Positions 9,012 to 17,400 of a DNA stretch of 64,000 nucleotides are shown in pieces. Source of the DNA: Candidatus Rifleibacteriota bacterium (GTDB lineage: Bacteria; Muiribacteriota; Ozemobacteria; Ozemobacterales; Ozemobacteraceae). The stretch covers positions 1 to 64,000 of the forward strand of contig JAAYVD010000005.1 of assembly GCA_012517355.1 (NCBI GenBank), read 5' to 3'. Position 1 is the stretch's first letter. Each line of letters starts with the position of its first letter. The notes below the pieces were generated by a model. That model was not told the origin of the DNA. It was given only the letters and a program-made list of their open reading frames with translations, and ran no database searches. The translations under genes were made by a program, and so were the position numbers.

Positions 9012-9329
9012 TCAAGATACCCGCGGCTGGGAGAGTTGTTCCTCGATCACCCGGAACAACGTTTCCCGCTCGGGCGGCTCGCCGGCGGCCACTTCGACTC
9101 CGTTGACGAAGACGCTGGGGATCTTCTTGAATTTTCCTTTTCCGCTCCGGGCCCTGCGGTAGCCGTCCGTCGGGGTTACCGGGCAGGCGGTCCCAGCTTC
9201 ATACTCGTCGACTCGCAATTGTTCGGGGTATCGCTCCACAGCTTCGCCGACCAACTCCTGGATCGCCCGGCACTTCCGGGTCGGCGGACAGGCCAACAGC
9301 AGTTCAATGCGCATCGGTGTTTGTTTCAC
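9012..9329 (-). CDS. Small thioredoxin-fold protein
   Basis: The 105-aa protein starts at GTG 9329, which overlaps the upstream stop (GTGA) and follows GGAGGAACC. It has a beta strand then LLACPPTRKCRAIQEL, in which Cys14 and Cys20 are separated by five residues rather than the usual two. A cis-Pro-like strand KKIPSVFVNGVEVAAGEPP follows. This is a thioredoxin/glutaredoxin topology with a widened active site; a third Cys is at ~49. It ends the long leftward unit and is translationally coupled to the lipoate-ligase-fold gene. Role unknown. Confidence 0.6.
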   Translation of the reverse strand: MKQTPMRIELLLACPPTRKCRAIQELVGEAVERYPEQLRVDEYEAGTACPVTPTDGYRRARSGKGKFKKIPSVFVNGVEVAAGEPPERETLFRVIEEQLSQPRVS

Positions 9330-10111
9330 GGTTCCTCCAACGCGATCTCCGTCCGGTTCCATGCGGGGTTGCCGTATTTGTGCTTCCGTAACATCTCCGC
9401 CGCTTCCAGGTCCCGGGCCACCAATGGTTCGTGGCGGAACGAAATCGACCGTTCCGCGCCCACGGTGGCGATCAGGGCATCAGCCACGGCCGACGTGGTC
9501 AGCGGCGGCTTCACCCATTGCCGCAACGTGGTCACCCGGTCCCCGATCCGGTCCGCCCCATGCCTTCCCAGCTTCTCTGCGCCCGGGGTCAGCACGGCAC
9601 CCATCGTCTCCAGGTCGGCATCGATGAGCACCGCGCCCGAAACCGACCGGATGCCATACCAGTCTGTCATGGTCAGACCCGCGACTTTCTTCCCGCCTAG
9701 CGTGATGTCGTTTGGTCCCGCAAAGCTGGCTTCCCTGGCCATGCCCAGCCGCTGCAAGGCCTTGACGATCACCCCGCCCCAGGCTTCCAGAACCCCGACA
9801 GGGCTATCTCCCGACTGACCGCATCGCCGGCAGACGATGGAAAACAACAGGCAGTCGCGGTCGCAGTAAATGGCTCCGCCCTCGCTGGGCCGTCTCAGGA
9901 CCGGGATTTCCCGCTTGCGACATTCCCTCAGATTGACTTCCCGGGCGGCTTCCTGCGAAGTGCCAAGCAAAACGCACGGTGACAACCTTCTCAGGACGAG
10001 GGTTTCCGGCGCCGGACCTTCATCGAGCGATCGCCATACTGCTTCCAGGGAAGCAAGATGGAAAACAGGGTCGTCGCTGTCCTCGACGATCAATCGCCAC
10101 GTTTCAGCCAT
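9326..10111 (-). CDS. Lipoate-protein ligase A / biotin-lipoyl transferase family protein
   Basis: The 261-aa protein starts at ATG 10111, overlapping the preceding gene by 8 bp. Motifs of the LplA/LipM fold are present: LVLRRLSPCVLLGTSQ, the RRxSxGG loop as RRPSEGGAIYCD, and the substrate motif GPNDITLGGKKVAGLTM with the catalytic-type Lys. It probably transfers or attaches a lipoyl-like acyl group. No lipoyl-domain substrate (GcvH or E2) is nearby. It lies among thiol-redox proteins and is coupled to DUF5714, so its substrate may be a non-standard lipoylated protein (inference). Confidence 0.8.
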   Translation of the reverse strand: MAETWRLIVEDSDDPVFHLASLEAVWRSLDEGPAPETLVLRRLSPCVLLGTSQEAAREVNLRECRKREIPVLRRPSEGGAIYCDRDCLLFSIVCRRCGQSGDSPVGVLEAWGGVIVKALQRLGMAREASFAGPNDITLGGKKVAGLTMTDWYGIRSVSGAVLIDADLETMGAVLTPGAEKLGRHGADRIGDRVTTLRQWVKPPLTTSAVADALIATVGAERSISFRHEPLVARDLEAAEMLRKHKYGNPAWNRTEIALEEP

Positions 10112-10793
10112 GGTAGGTGCACCCCGCCTTGCAATCGGCCACCCTGGCAAAATGACGGCACCGAACGGCGATCGGCTCCAACGCCAACCCCAGGTCCTCG
10201 CGCAGAAAGACCCAGACGGCCTCGAGCGTTGCCAACGCACTCTGTCGGCAACACCGCCCCCCGGGATGTCGGGCGATGGCCAGCATCGCATTCCCGGATG
10301 CCCTCAGCACCGCCCGCCGTTCCCCGTCACTGACCGGCGTAGCACCGTTGAGCAGGGAAACCACCGCGCCGGCGCTCGCCCCCACCCCGCACAATCCGGT
10401 GTCCGCGCACGAAAGGGCCGGTATCTCGGACAGCCGTCCGATGGCTTTGCGGACAGCATCAGATGCGATGTCCGCCAATCCCCGGTTCCGCAGAACAGCG
10501 ATCAAAACCGGCATCAAAACGAAATGAAACTGTGGTCCGTGACCATGGAAGACCCCATGCGCCGTTACCAGATGCCAGAGAGCGAGGGGGTCGGTTTCCT
10601 TCGATCGTTCGCAGATCCGCGCCACCATTTCGCGCGGGTCAGCCGTCCGGCAGTCCTCGCACACGTAGTGTCCGTTGGCACACCGGAACTCTGCTGGCTC
10701 TTCATTCCCACAGAAAAGGCACCGGTTCTTCCCCGCTGCCTCTTGCCACGGTTCATCACACAACGGGCATCCGCGACCCTTTATCATCGTCAT
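10104..10793 (-). CDS. DUF5714-like cysteine-rich protein
   Basis: This 229-aa protein opens with zinc-ribbon-like cysteines (GCPLCDEPW, CLFCGNEEP, then CANGHYVCEDCR). A helical domain follows with conserved-looking HGHGPQFHFVLMP, ADTGLCGVGASAGAVVSLL and CCRQSALATLEA, and it ends with a Cys/His tail (RCRHFARVADCKAGCTYH). This pattern matches my recollection of DUF5714 proteins, found in anaerobes beside metal or radical enzymes. Function is unknown. Start is ATG 10793 (or ATG 10787). It is 22 bp after fmdE-like and overlaps the lipoate-ligase-fold gene. Confidence 0.65.
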   Translation of the reverse strand: MTMIKGRGCPLCDEPWQEAAGKNRCLFCGNEEPAEFRCANGHYVCEDCRTADPREMVARICERSKETDPLALWHLVTAHGVFHGHGPQFHFVLMPVLIAVLRNRGLADIASDAVRKAIGRLSEIPALSCADTGLCGVGASAGAVVSLLNGATPVSDGERRAVLRASGNAMLAIARHPGGRCCRQSALATLEAVWVFLREDLGLALEPIAVRCRHFARVADCKAGCTYHG

Positions 10794-10815
10794 TCTTTCT
10801 CAACAACCATCCCGA

Positions 10816-11553
10816 TCACCTGGGCATGTCTTTGTTGATGATGTCCCCCCGTTGCCCGAAAAGATCGTTGGCCTTGAAAACGAACCCTGGGCGTGGCGTC
10901 AGCTCCAGCAACTCCCCCGGCGGGGTCGATACCAGCCGCCGGATCAGGTTTTCCGCAACCTTTTCGAAAGCATCTATCTCAACGGCGGTCACGGGCTTCC
11001 CTGCGGCCCGTTGATGCTTCATGGCCGCTTCCATGTCTGTCTGTTCCTGGGTGAAAATGCCTGGTTTCAGCCGCACTTCCCACGCTTCCCCCGTCGAGAT
11101 CCGCTGGACGATGAACCCATCCCCGATATCGTTCTGCAGGCGCATCGTCTGGAAGTTGATCCGCGCCCCGGTCATGAACGCGGCCGTATCCGCCCAGCAC
11201 GGCCCGTTCTTCGAGACCACCTGCACATCGGTGCGGTCCACGATCCCGTCGGGAAAGAGCTTCCCCAACACCGCCTTCAACTGCACGAAGGCGCTGACCA
11301 TACCGTCGCACAGGTGCCCGTGCACCCTGGCCAGGTCTTTCAGCCCGAGCTCCTTCACCCCGAGCGAATACCGCCCCAGGGCGCTGTCGGTGTCGCGGAC
11401 CAGGATCGGCCCGACGAACGGGGAACTGGCCACCCATGCCGGATAGAACCAGTCGGGGGTGTTGTCGGTCGCGGCCACCGTCGGCCCGGCCAGGAGGCCG
11501 GACCCCAGGCCGATCAGCAGAACCGTCAGGGCGAGGCACGTGGAATACCGCAT
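10816..11553 (-). CDS. Exported FmdE-family protein
   Basis: The 245-aa protein starts at ATG 11553 behind AAGGAGCGG. It has a signal peptide (LALTVLLIGLGSGLLAGPTVAA). The FmdE core is clear: VHGHLCDGMVSAFVQLKA, the DRTDVQVVSKNGPCWADTAA metal-site region, and a C-terminal alpha/beta part. FmdE was named from formylmethanofuran dehydrogenase, but exported bacterial versions are common and of unknown function, probably binding metal through His/Cys. Gap to ArsF-like upstream 107 bp; to DUF5714 downstream 22 bp. Confidence 0.8.
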   Translation of the reverse strand: MRYSTCLALTVLLIGLGSGLLAGPTVAATDNTPDWFYPAWVASSPFVGPILVRDTDSALGRYSLGVKELGLKDLARVHGHLCDGMVSAFVQLKAVLGKLFPDGIVDRTDVQVVSKNGPCWADTAAFMTGARINFQTMRLQNDIGDGFIVQRISTGEAWEVRLKPGIFTQEQTDMEAAMKHQRAAGKPVTAVEIDAFEKVAENLIRRLVSTPPGELLELTPRPGFVFKANDLFGQRGDIINKDMPR

Positions 11554-11660
11554 GGTCCGCTCCTTTCCACCCACCTTCGAGCACGCTGGTCGAAGGCGGA
11601 GAACCCTTCCGAACGTCCGCGAGCCGGGCTCGCCAATGGGGGCTTTCCCCGTGATTCCGG

Positions 11661-12179
11661 TCATTGGCGCTGACCTCCTGCCAACCCTTGGGGAAGGTAT
11701 TTCCTGATGGCATCCCCGACGTATTTCTCGAACGCCGCCGGATCGTCCATCAGCGCGGAGATTTCATCCAGCCGCTGGAAATCGCCTTCCTTGCCGTCTT
11801 TGACCTGGACGACCACGACACAATTGATCTGGGCGCCAAATCGTTGGCCCAGGTCGGCTTCCTTCTGGAAATCAGCCACTTTCCATTCAATTCTTCCCTG
11901 CTCCAATGCCTCCTTGAATTGCGATTCCAGAAGGGAGCGGGTCATATCTTCGGTCGTCTTGCACGTGACGCAACGGAACGTGGGATGGAGATAATGCACG
12001 ATCACCTGCACCTGCCCCACCGTTTCGGATGCCAGGACCGGCAAGGGGGCCGGGGTCGAGGTCTCGGAGCCCGGTCGGGCAGCGTCGCCCCCGCAGAAGG
12101 CAACCCCAGCGGTGAGGAAGGCCAAGGTGAGCAGGAGGGATGTGAACCGAAGGCGACGTTTGCCAACCTGAGGTGTCAT
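11661..12179 (-). CDS. ArsF-family exported thiol protein
   Basis: This 172-aa protein starts at ATG 12179 after GAAGGG. It has a lipoprotein- or secretion-type leader (LLLTLAFLTAGVAFCGG, with Cys near a plausible lipobox). After a Pro-rich linker it shows VQVIVHYLHPTFRCVTCKTT, a strand-loop with CxxC typical of proteins annotated as 'nitrophenyl compound nitroreductase subunit ArsF family'. A second strand INCVVVVQVKDG follows. Role unproven; the thioredoxin-like CxxC and the exported location suggest periplasmic redox relay. Confidence 0.75.
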   Translation of the reverse strand: MTPQVGKRRLRFTSLLLTLAFLTAGVAFCGGDAARPGSETSTPAPLPVLASETVGQVQVIVHYLHPTFRCVTCKTTEDMTRSLLESQFKEALEQGRIEWKVADFQKEADLGQRFGAQINCVVVVQVKDGKEGDFQRLDEISALMDDPAAFEKYVGDAIRKYLPQGLAGGQRQ

Positions 12180-12213
12180 GATGCCCTTCTCCTTTTCCAT
12201 GGCTGATCGGCCC

Positions 12214-13431
12214 TCATTTCGGCGAACACTCGCCGATCTTGCAGGCCTTTTGGACCTGCCCGGGAGAGAGCGCCATCTTGTCCCGCAGCGACTGCTCGAT
12301 GGTGATGGCCTCTCCCGTCTCCAGGGGGTGCTGTTCCACCCACTTTTTGAGATTCTCTTCGTTCACGAAGAACCCCTGGTGGAAGCACCCGGCCGTGACG
12401 AACTTGCCTTCGGCATTCTTTCGCTTGCCGAACCAGGCCACCGCCGTCTTGGGCTCGATGGAGGACACGTAGCCCCCCAGGGTCTTCACGGTCACCGGCT
12501 CGCCGGTGAGGCCGTCGGGCTGGTGGACCTCGAGATCCTTTCCCGTTCGCACCGCGCAACCCATGGCGCAATGCGCGCAGCATCCCCAACTGTACAACCC
12601 GTCGATCTTGACCAATGCCACGTCTTCGGGGTAGACGGCGCGGTCGCAGAACCCGCACCGGTTGGCCAGTTCCTTCCGCTTCAGCACTTCGTAGCCGACG
12701 ATGCTCCCGCCTTCCGCCTGACGAACTTTTTCCGCTTCGGCCCGTTCGGCAAATGCCTTCACCGTCGGTCGGCCGGTCTTCTCTTCCATGCCGTACAGGA
12801 AGGTCGCGGTCAGGGCCGGAATCGGCTTGCCGCTGACGGCATCGGCGATCTCGGCGGCCTTTTCCGTGGCCTCGACATCCTTCTGCAGGCACGAAAGCAT
12901 GACGAACAGGTGATGGGCGGAACACAGGTGGACCTTCCCTTTCTCCGTGGGCACCGTGACCATGGTCTTCGGATCGACATCGCCGTCGCACATGAAGCAG
13001 ACCTGGTCCTTCGGCCGCTCGTCCTTTGCGGCTGCTTCCAGGCGCTTGAAGGTCGGTCCGAAGGCGTTCAGGTCCGCGCCGAGTTCCTTCCACTTGAGCA
13101 GGATCCCGTGCTTGGAAATGAATCCCTCATGACGCCACACTTCCTTCCCGGTCGCATCGAAGAAAATCTGGGTGGGAATCATGTTGATCCGGTGTTTCTC
13201 GGCCAACGGCAGGTTCTCTTTCTCGCCGACGGCGACGAACTCCACCTGGAGCTTTCCCGCTTGTTCGGCCTTCAATTCGGCCAGGGCCGGGGCCATCAGC
13301 TGGCAGGGAATGCACACCTTGTCGCCGAAATCCACCACCTTGGGCAGACCATTCAGGTCAGCCGCCACCAACGCGCCGGCCCCCAACCACACCAGGATCA
13401 CACACACACCGATCACCAATTTGTGGCCCAC
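12214..13431 (-). CDS. Exported thioredoxin fused to a cysteine-rich domain
   Basis: The 405-aa product starts at GTG 13431, seven bases after AGGAGG. A signal sequence (LVIGVCVILVWLGAGALVAA) precedes a thioredoxin domain: VVDFGDKVCIPCQLMAP (CxxC) and IPTQIFFDATGKEVWRHEGF. From residue ~150 on lies a cysteine-rich region: VCFMCDGDVDPKT, HLCSAHHLF, then CGFCDRAVYPEDVA, WGCCAHCAMGCAVR and TAGCFHQGFFVNEEN. The latter looks NosL/TRASH-like, suited to soft-metal binding. It shares its thioredoxin signature with the gene at 23,915-24,481. It may deliver electrons to, or chelate, metal(loid)s in the periplasm (inference). Confidence 0.7.
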   Translation of the reverse strand: MGHKLVIGVCVILVWLGAGALVAADLNGLPKVVDFGDKVCIPCQLMAPALAELKAEQAGKLQVEFVAVGEKENLPLAEKHRINMIPTQIFFDATGKEVWRHEGFISKHGILLKWKELGADLNAFGPTFKRLEAAAKDERPKDQVCFMCDGDVDPKTMVTVPTEKGKVHLCSAHHLFVMLSCLQKDVEATEKAAEIADAVSGKPIPALTATFLYGMEEKTGRPTVKAFAERAEAEKVRQAEGGSIVGYEVLKRKELANRCGFCDRAVYPEDVALVKIDGLYSWGCCAHCAMGCAVRTGKDLEVHQPDGLTGEPVTVKTLGGYVSSIEPKTAVAWFGKRKNAEGKFVTAGCFHQGFFVNEENLKKWVEQHPLETGEAITIEQSLRDKMALSPGQVQKACKIGECSPK

Positions 13432-13504
13432 GTCTCTTCCTCCTGTCGCTTCTAGAATGAATTTCGAATTCGTCACAACCCGATGCATGGTTCGACGGGT
13501 CGGA

Positions 13505-14407
13505 TCAACAGCAGTGCCCCGAGCCCAGAGAGCAGGCCGAGGCCTCGACCAACCGTTCGATCTGAATCGTGGCATGTTCGATCCCGAACCGATGGTGCAG
13601 GTCGGCCGCGATGTCGGGCAGAAACAGTTCATCCGTTGCCGTATCCTGCCGGACGAGATGGACGGTCAAGACCGCTTCGGTGGTGCTCATCCCCCAGATG
13701 TGGAGATCATGGATCCGAATGACCCCGGGAAGGGCGTTGAGAAAGGCGGTCACGGCTTCGAGGTCGATGCCGTCGGGAACGCCATCGAGGGATAGATGCA
13801 GGGATTCGCGGAACAGGCCCCAGGTGCCCACGGCAATGACCACGATGACCACCAAGCTGACCAGGGGATCGATCCAGAGCTTTCCGGAATAGAGAATGGC
13901 CAGACCGGCAACGACCACGCCCAGGGAAACGACGGCATCCGCCACCATGTGCAGGAAGGCCCCGCGAACATTGAGATCGTCTTTCCGGCCCGAGGCGAAC
14001 AGCCAGGCGGTGAGGCCGTTGATCCCAATCCCGATGGCGGCCACGATGATCACGGTCCAGCCGGCCACCGGGGTCGGGGAGAGGAGGCGGCCGATCGCTT
14101 CCCAGGCAATTCCGCCGATGGCCAAAAAGAGCAGCAGGGAATTGAAAAGAGCGGCCAGGATCGACGAGCGCCGCAGCCCATACGTGTGTTTTGCGGTCGA
14201 TGGCCGCCGGGAAACCCCATGGGCAGCCCAGGCCAGCAGCAGGCCCAGGACGTCGCCCAGATTGTGCCCCGCATCGGCGAGCAAGGCCAGCGAATTGGCG
14301 CGCAGGCCATATCCAGCCTCGATCAGAACGAAACCGACATTCAAGGCCACTCCCAAAGCAAAGATCCGGCCGAAGTCCGGAGGCGCGTGCTCGTGCTGAT
14401 GAACCAT
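13505..14407 (-). CDS. czcD: CDF-family cation efflux transporter (CzcD/ZitB-like)
   Basis: The 300-aa protein has six TM helices and the CDF metal-site motifs: LALLADAGHNLGDVLGLLLA in TM2 and LHMVADAVVSLGVVVAG in TM5 (the HxxxD/DxxxD pairs). A His-containing N-terminus (HQHEHAP) and a C-terminal cytoplasmic domain with HDLHIWGM are present. It exports Zn2+ or Co2+/Cd2+ against proton influx. The tail ends GSGHCC, adding a possible metal-binding site. It is 11 bp after the RND-OMF gene and part of the same metal-efflux operon. Confidence 0.92.
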   Translation of the reverse strand: MVHQHEHAPPDFGRIFALGVALNVGFVLIEAGYGLRANSLALLADAGHNLGDVLGLLLAWAAHGVSRRPSTAKHTYGLRRSSILAALFNSLLLFLAIGGIAWEAIGRLLSPTPVAGWTVIIVAAIGIGINGLTAWLFASGRKDDLNVRGAFLHMVADAVVSLGVVVAGLAILYSGKLWIDPLVSLVVIVVIAVGTWGLFRESLHLSLDGVPDGIDLEAVTAFLNALPGVIRIHDLHIWGMSTTEAVLTVHLVRQDTATDELFLPDIAADLHHRFGIEHATIQIERLVEASACSLGSGHCC

Positions 14408-14418
14408 GGTGTATCCTC

Positions 14419-17400
14419 CTACCGAACCGCCAGGTCAAGAGCGATCTGGGCGGCCAGCAGCTCGTTCCGGGAACGGATGACCTGTCCCTGAGCCTGGAAC
14501 ATGGCCGACTCGGCGTCGAGAACGTCGTTGATCGTTCCTTTGCCTTGCTCGTATTTCGCCCGCTCGATGCGGAAGGCTTCCTCGGCCAGCGTCAGGTTGG
14601 CCTGGTTCCGCTCCAGACGGACGCGGGCCGAGCGCAGATTGGCACACACGGTCCGGACTTGTTCGGCCGCCTTCAATTCGGCTTGGCGGAGCCTGGCCTC
14701 TGCGGCTTGACGCTGGGCCGTGGCCTGGGTGGTTTTCCCCCGGTTGCGGCCTCCGTCCTCCAGGGTCCACTGGAATTCGGCCCCGACAAAACCGATTTCC
14801 CGGCCCCACCCGGTCCGATCCCCGTAGCGGTTGACCGTGGCGTTGAGAAAGACCTGCGGGTTCTTTCCGTGGCGCTGCGCCGTCTCAGCCCGCTTTCCGC
14901 CGGCCACGGCATACCGCAGCGCCGCCAGGTCGGCCCGCTGCGACAACGCCGCTTGCACGAGGGCCTCCGGGTCGGAAGCCAGATCGGCGGAGTAGGCCGG
15001 CAGCCCTTCCGGGGTGAGCCCCCCGATGGATTCCCGACAGCCCACCAACGAAGAGAGCCGCGCCAGGATGTTGGCCCGGGTCTGGCGGAACCCTTCCTGG
15101 GTTTCCAGCACTTCTTGAACCCGGGCCTGGATTCTCAACACATCGACATGGGGAACCCGGCCAACCGCCTCCATCGCCTCCATTTTCGCCAGGGTGGCGC
15201 GGATGTCGACCAGGGTTTTGTCCGCCGCCTCCAACAGCGCTTCCGCGGTGAACACCCCCAGGGCGTTGACCAGCACATCGGCGGCGACTTCGTCGCGGGT
15301 CCGCTGCAGTTGCGCTTCTTTGCTCTTGACGTTCAGGCCGGCGGCGGTCTTCCGATCACCCGTCTGGTTGCCGTCCCACAAGAGTTGCCGCAAGGTGAGA
15401 CGGAACTCGGTCAGGTCGTGGTCGTAGAACTGGCGCTCGGTGGGCGCGATGCCGAGCATCCCGACTCTTTTTCGGTCCCATTGGCGCCAGGCGCCCGCCG
15501 TGTCGATCTGCGGGCGGGCGGCGGCCCCGGCCTCCTGTCGCGCCCCGACCGCCCCCAGGCGCTCGGCTTCCATGCTTTCCAGCAGGGGCGAGTTTTTCTG
15601 CGACAGATCCAGGCACTCCTGGACGCTCAGGGTTTTGCCGCAGGGATCGGTGGCCTGGACGACGGCCGCTTTGCGTTGCGCCAAACTGGCGTTTGGCGCC
15701 CCGTCCGTGGGGCCAAGCGGCACTTCCGCACATCCTGTGCGGTCGGGATCACGTCCCGAAGCCGCCATCGTCAATTCCCGTGAGAAAGGAACCGGTTCCG
15801 GGGGAATCGTGACGGGAGCTTCCGCCGATGCCACCAGTGGCGGGTGACTTGGATCATCGACGCGGGAATCCGGCAGGCCCTGGGCGAAACCGGTAGCGGC
15901 GATCAGGAGCCCGGCCACCACGGCGACCGTCGTCGTGGCCGCGGGTTTGCCACTCGGCAAGGGGTTCCCGAAAAGCCGACCGAACCTTCCCTGCAGCCAG
16001 GTTCCCCAATCCGTCACGAGATCGTACAGCACCGGGATGATGACCAGGGTCATGAGCGTGCCTCCTGTCAATCCGCAGCTGGCGACCACGCCCAGCGGCG
16101 AAAGTCGCTCGAGGCCGACCGCCTGCTCGAAGGTCAGCGGCAGCAGGCCGAGCACGGTCGAAAACGTGGTGATGAAGATCGGCCGGAGCCGGACGCGGAC
16201 GCTGTCGAACAGGGCTTCGCGTTTGTCGATCCCGCGACCCCGCGCCTGCTCGATGAAATCGATCAGGATGATGGCGTTGTTGACGATCGTGCCGCCCAAC
16301 AGAATGAACCCGTTCAAGGCCGGCAGACACATGGGCTTGTCGAAAATGACCAGGCCCCAGAAGCCCCAGATCAGGGCCAGGGGAATGGTCGCCATGACCA
16401 CGAGCGGCTGCCACCAGGTTTCGAACAGCAGCAACAGAACGAGATACAGGAAGACCAGACCCGGCTTGAGAGCCACCCCCCGCCGCTCGCCGGCTTCCGC
16501 CATGTCGGCGGGGGTTCCGGTCAGGCGCGCGGAATAGCCCGGGGGAAAAGGAAAGCCCTCGATCACCTTCTTCACGTCGGCGGCCACCGCCGAGATCGGC
16601 CGATCGGCGTTGATGCCCAGCAGATCGAGCGTCTGCTCGAGGTTCTCGCGTGTCAGCATCGTGGCCGCCAGGCCCCGTTCCGTTCGGCCGAGGTTGGCCA
16701 GGTCGATATCCATGCCGGGCAGCAGCACAAACAGCCGGCCCAGGGTCTCCTGCCACAAGCGGCCCTGGAAGCCGAGATCCACCCGGACCGGCAGGTCGAG
16801 GAACCCCGCCATCTTCAACTTCGTGGCAATGCGGCCCGAAAAAACCATCTGGAGGAAATCCCCCAGCCGTTTGGGCGTCACCCCGAGCTGCGCCGCCACG
16901 GCCAGGTCGGGATGGAACACCGTTTCGGGCTTGGTGAAGGCCCACTGACGTCGCAGATCACGCAAGCCCTTGATCTGCCGGAGCCGGTCGAGCATCTCTC
17001 CGGCCAGGCCGTCCAGCACCCGGGGGTCGCGGCCCACCAGCATGACGTCGATCGGCGCGCGGGTGGTCGACAGTGGGGTGGCGCCGAACTCGGTGATCGA
17101 AGCCGAGACGATCAGGGGCACGCGGCCCAACTCTTCCCGCCATTGGCTCATGAAATCCCAGATGGTCTTGGCGCGCTGATCGCGGGTCGTGAGCCGGACC
17201 TGGATCTCGGCCTGCTGCAACAACTGACCGCCCGCGCCAAAGCTGATCTGCCCGGCCTCCGCCCCCATCACCGAGGAGATGTCGAGCACGTCGGGTTCAC
17301 GCTTCAGGATCGCCTCGACCTCGCCCAGCACCTTCTCGCACTGCCCGTGGGTCAGCCGGGGCGGCAGGTCGAGACGGATGGTCAGCATCCCGGTGTCCAT

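Noticed and set aside
12178-13455. 425-codon plus-strand frame
   Set aside because: Exact shadow of the thioredoxin/Cys-rich gene; composition is that of an antisense frame.
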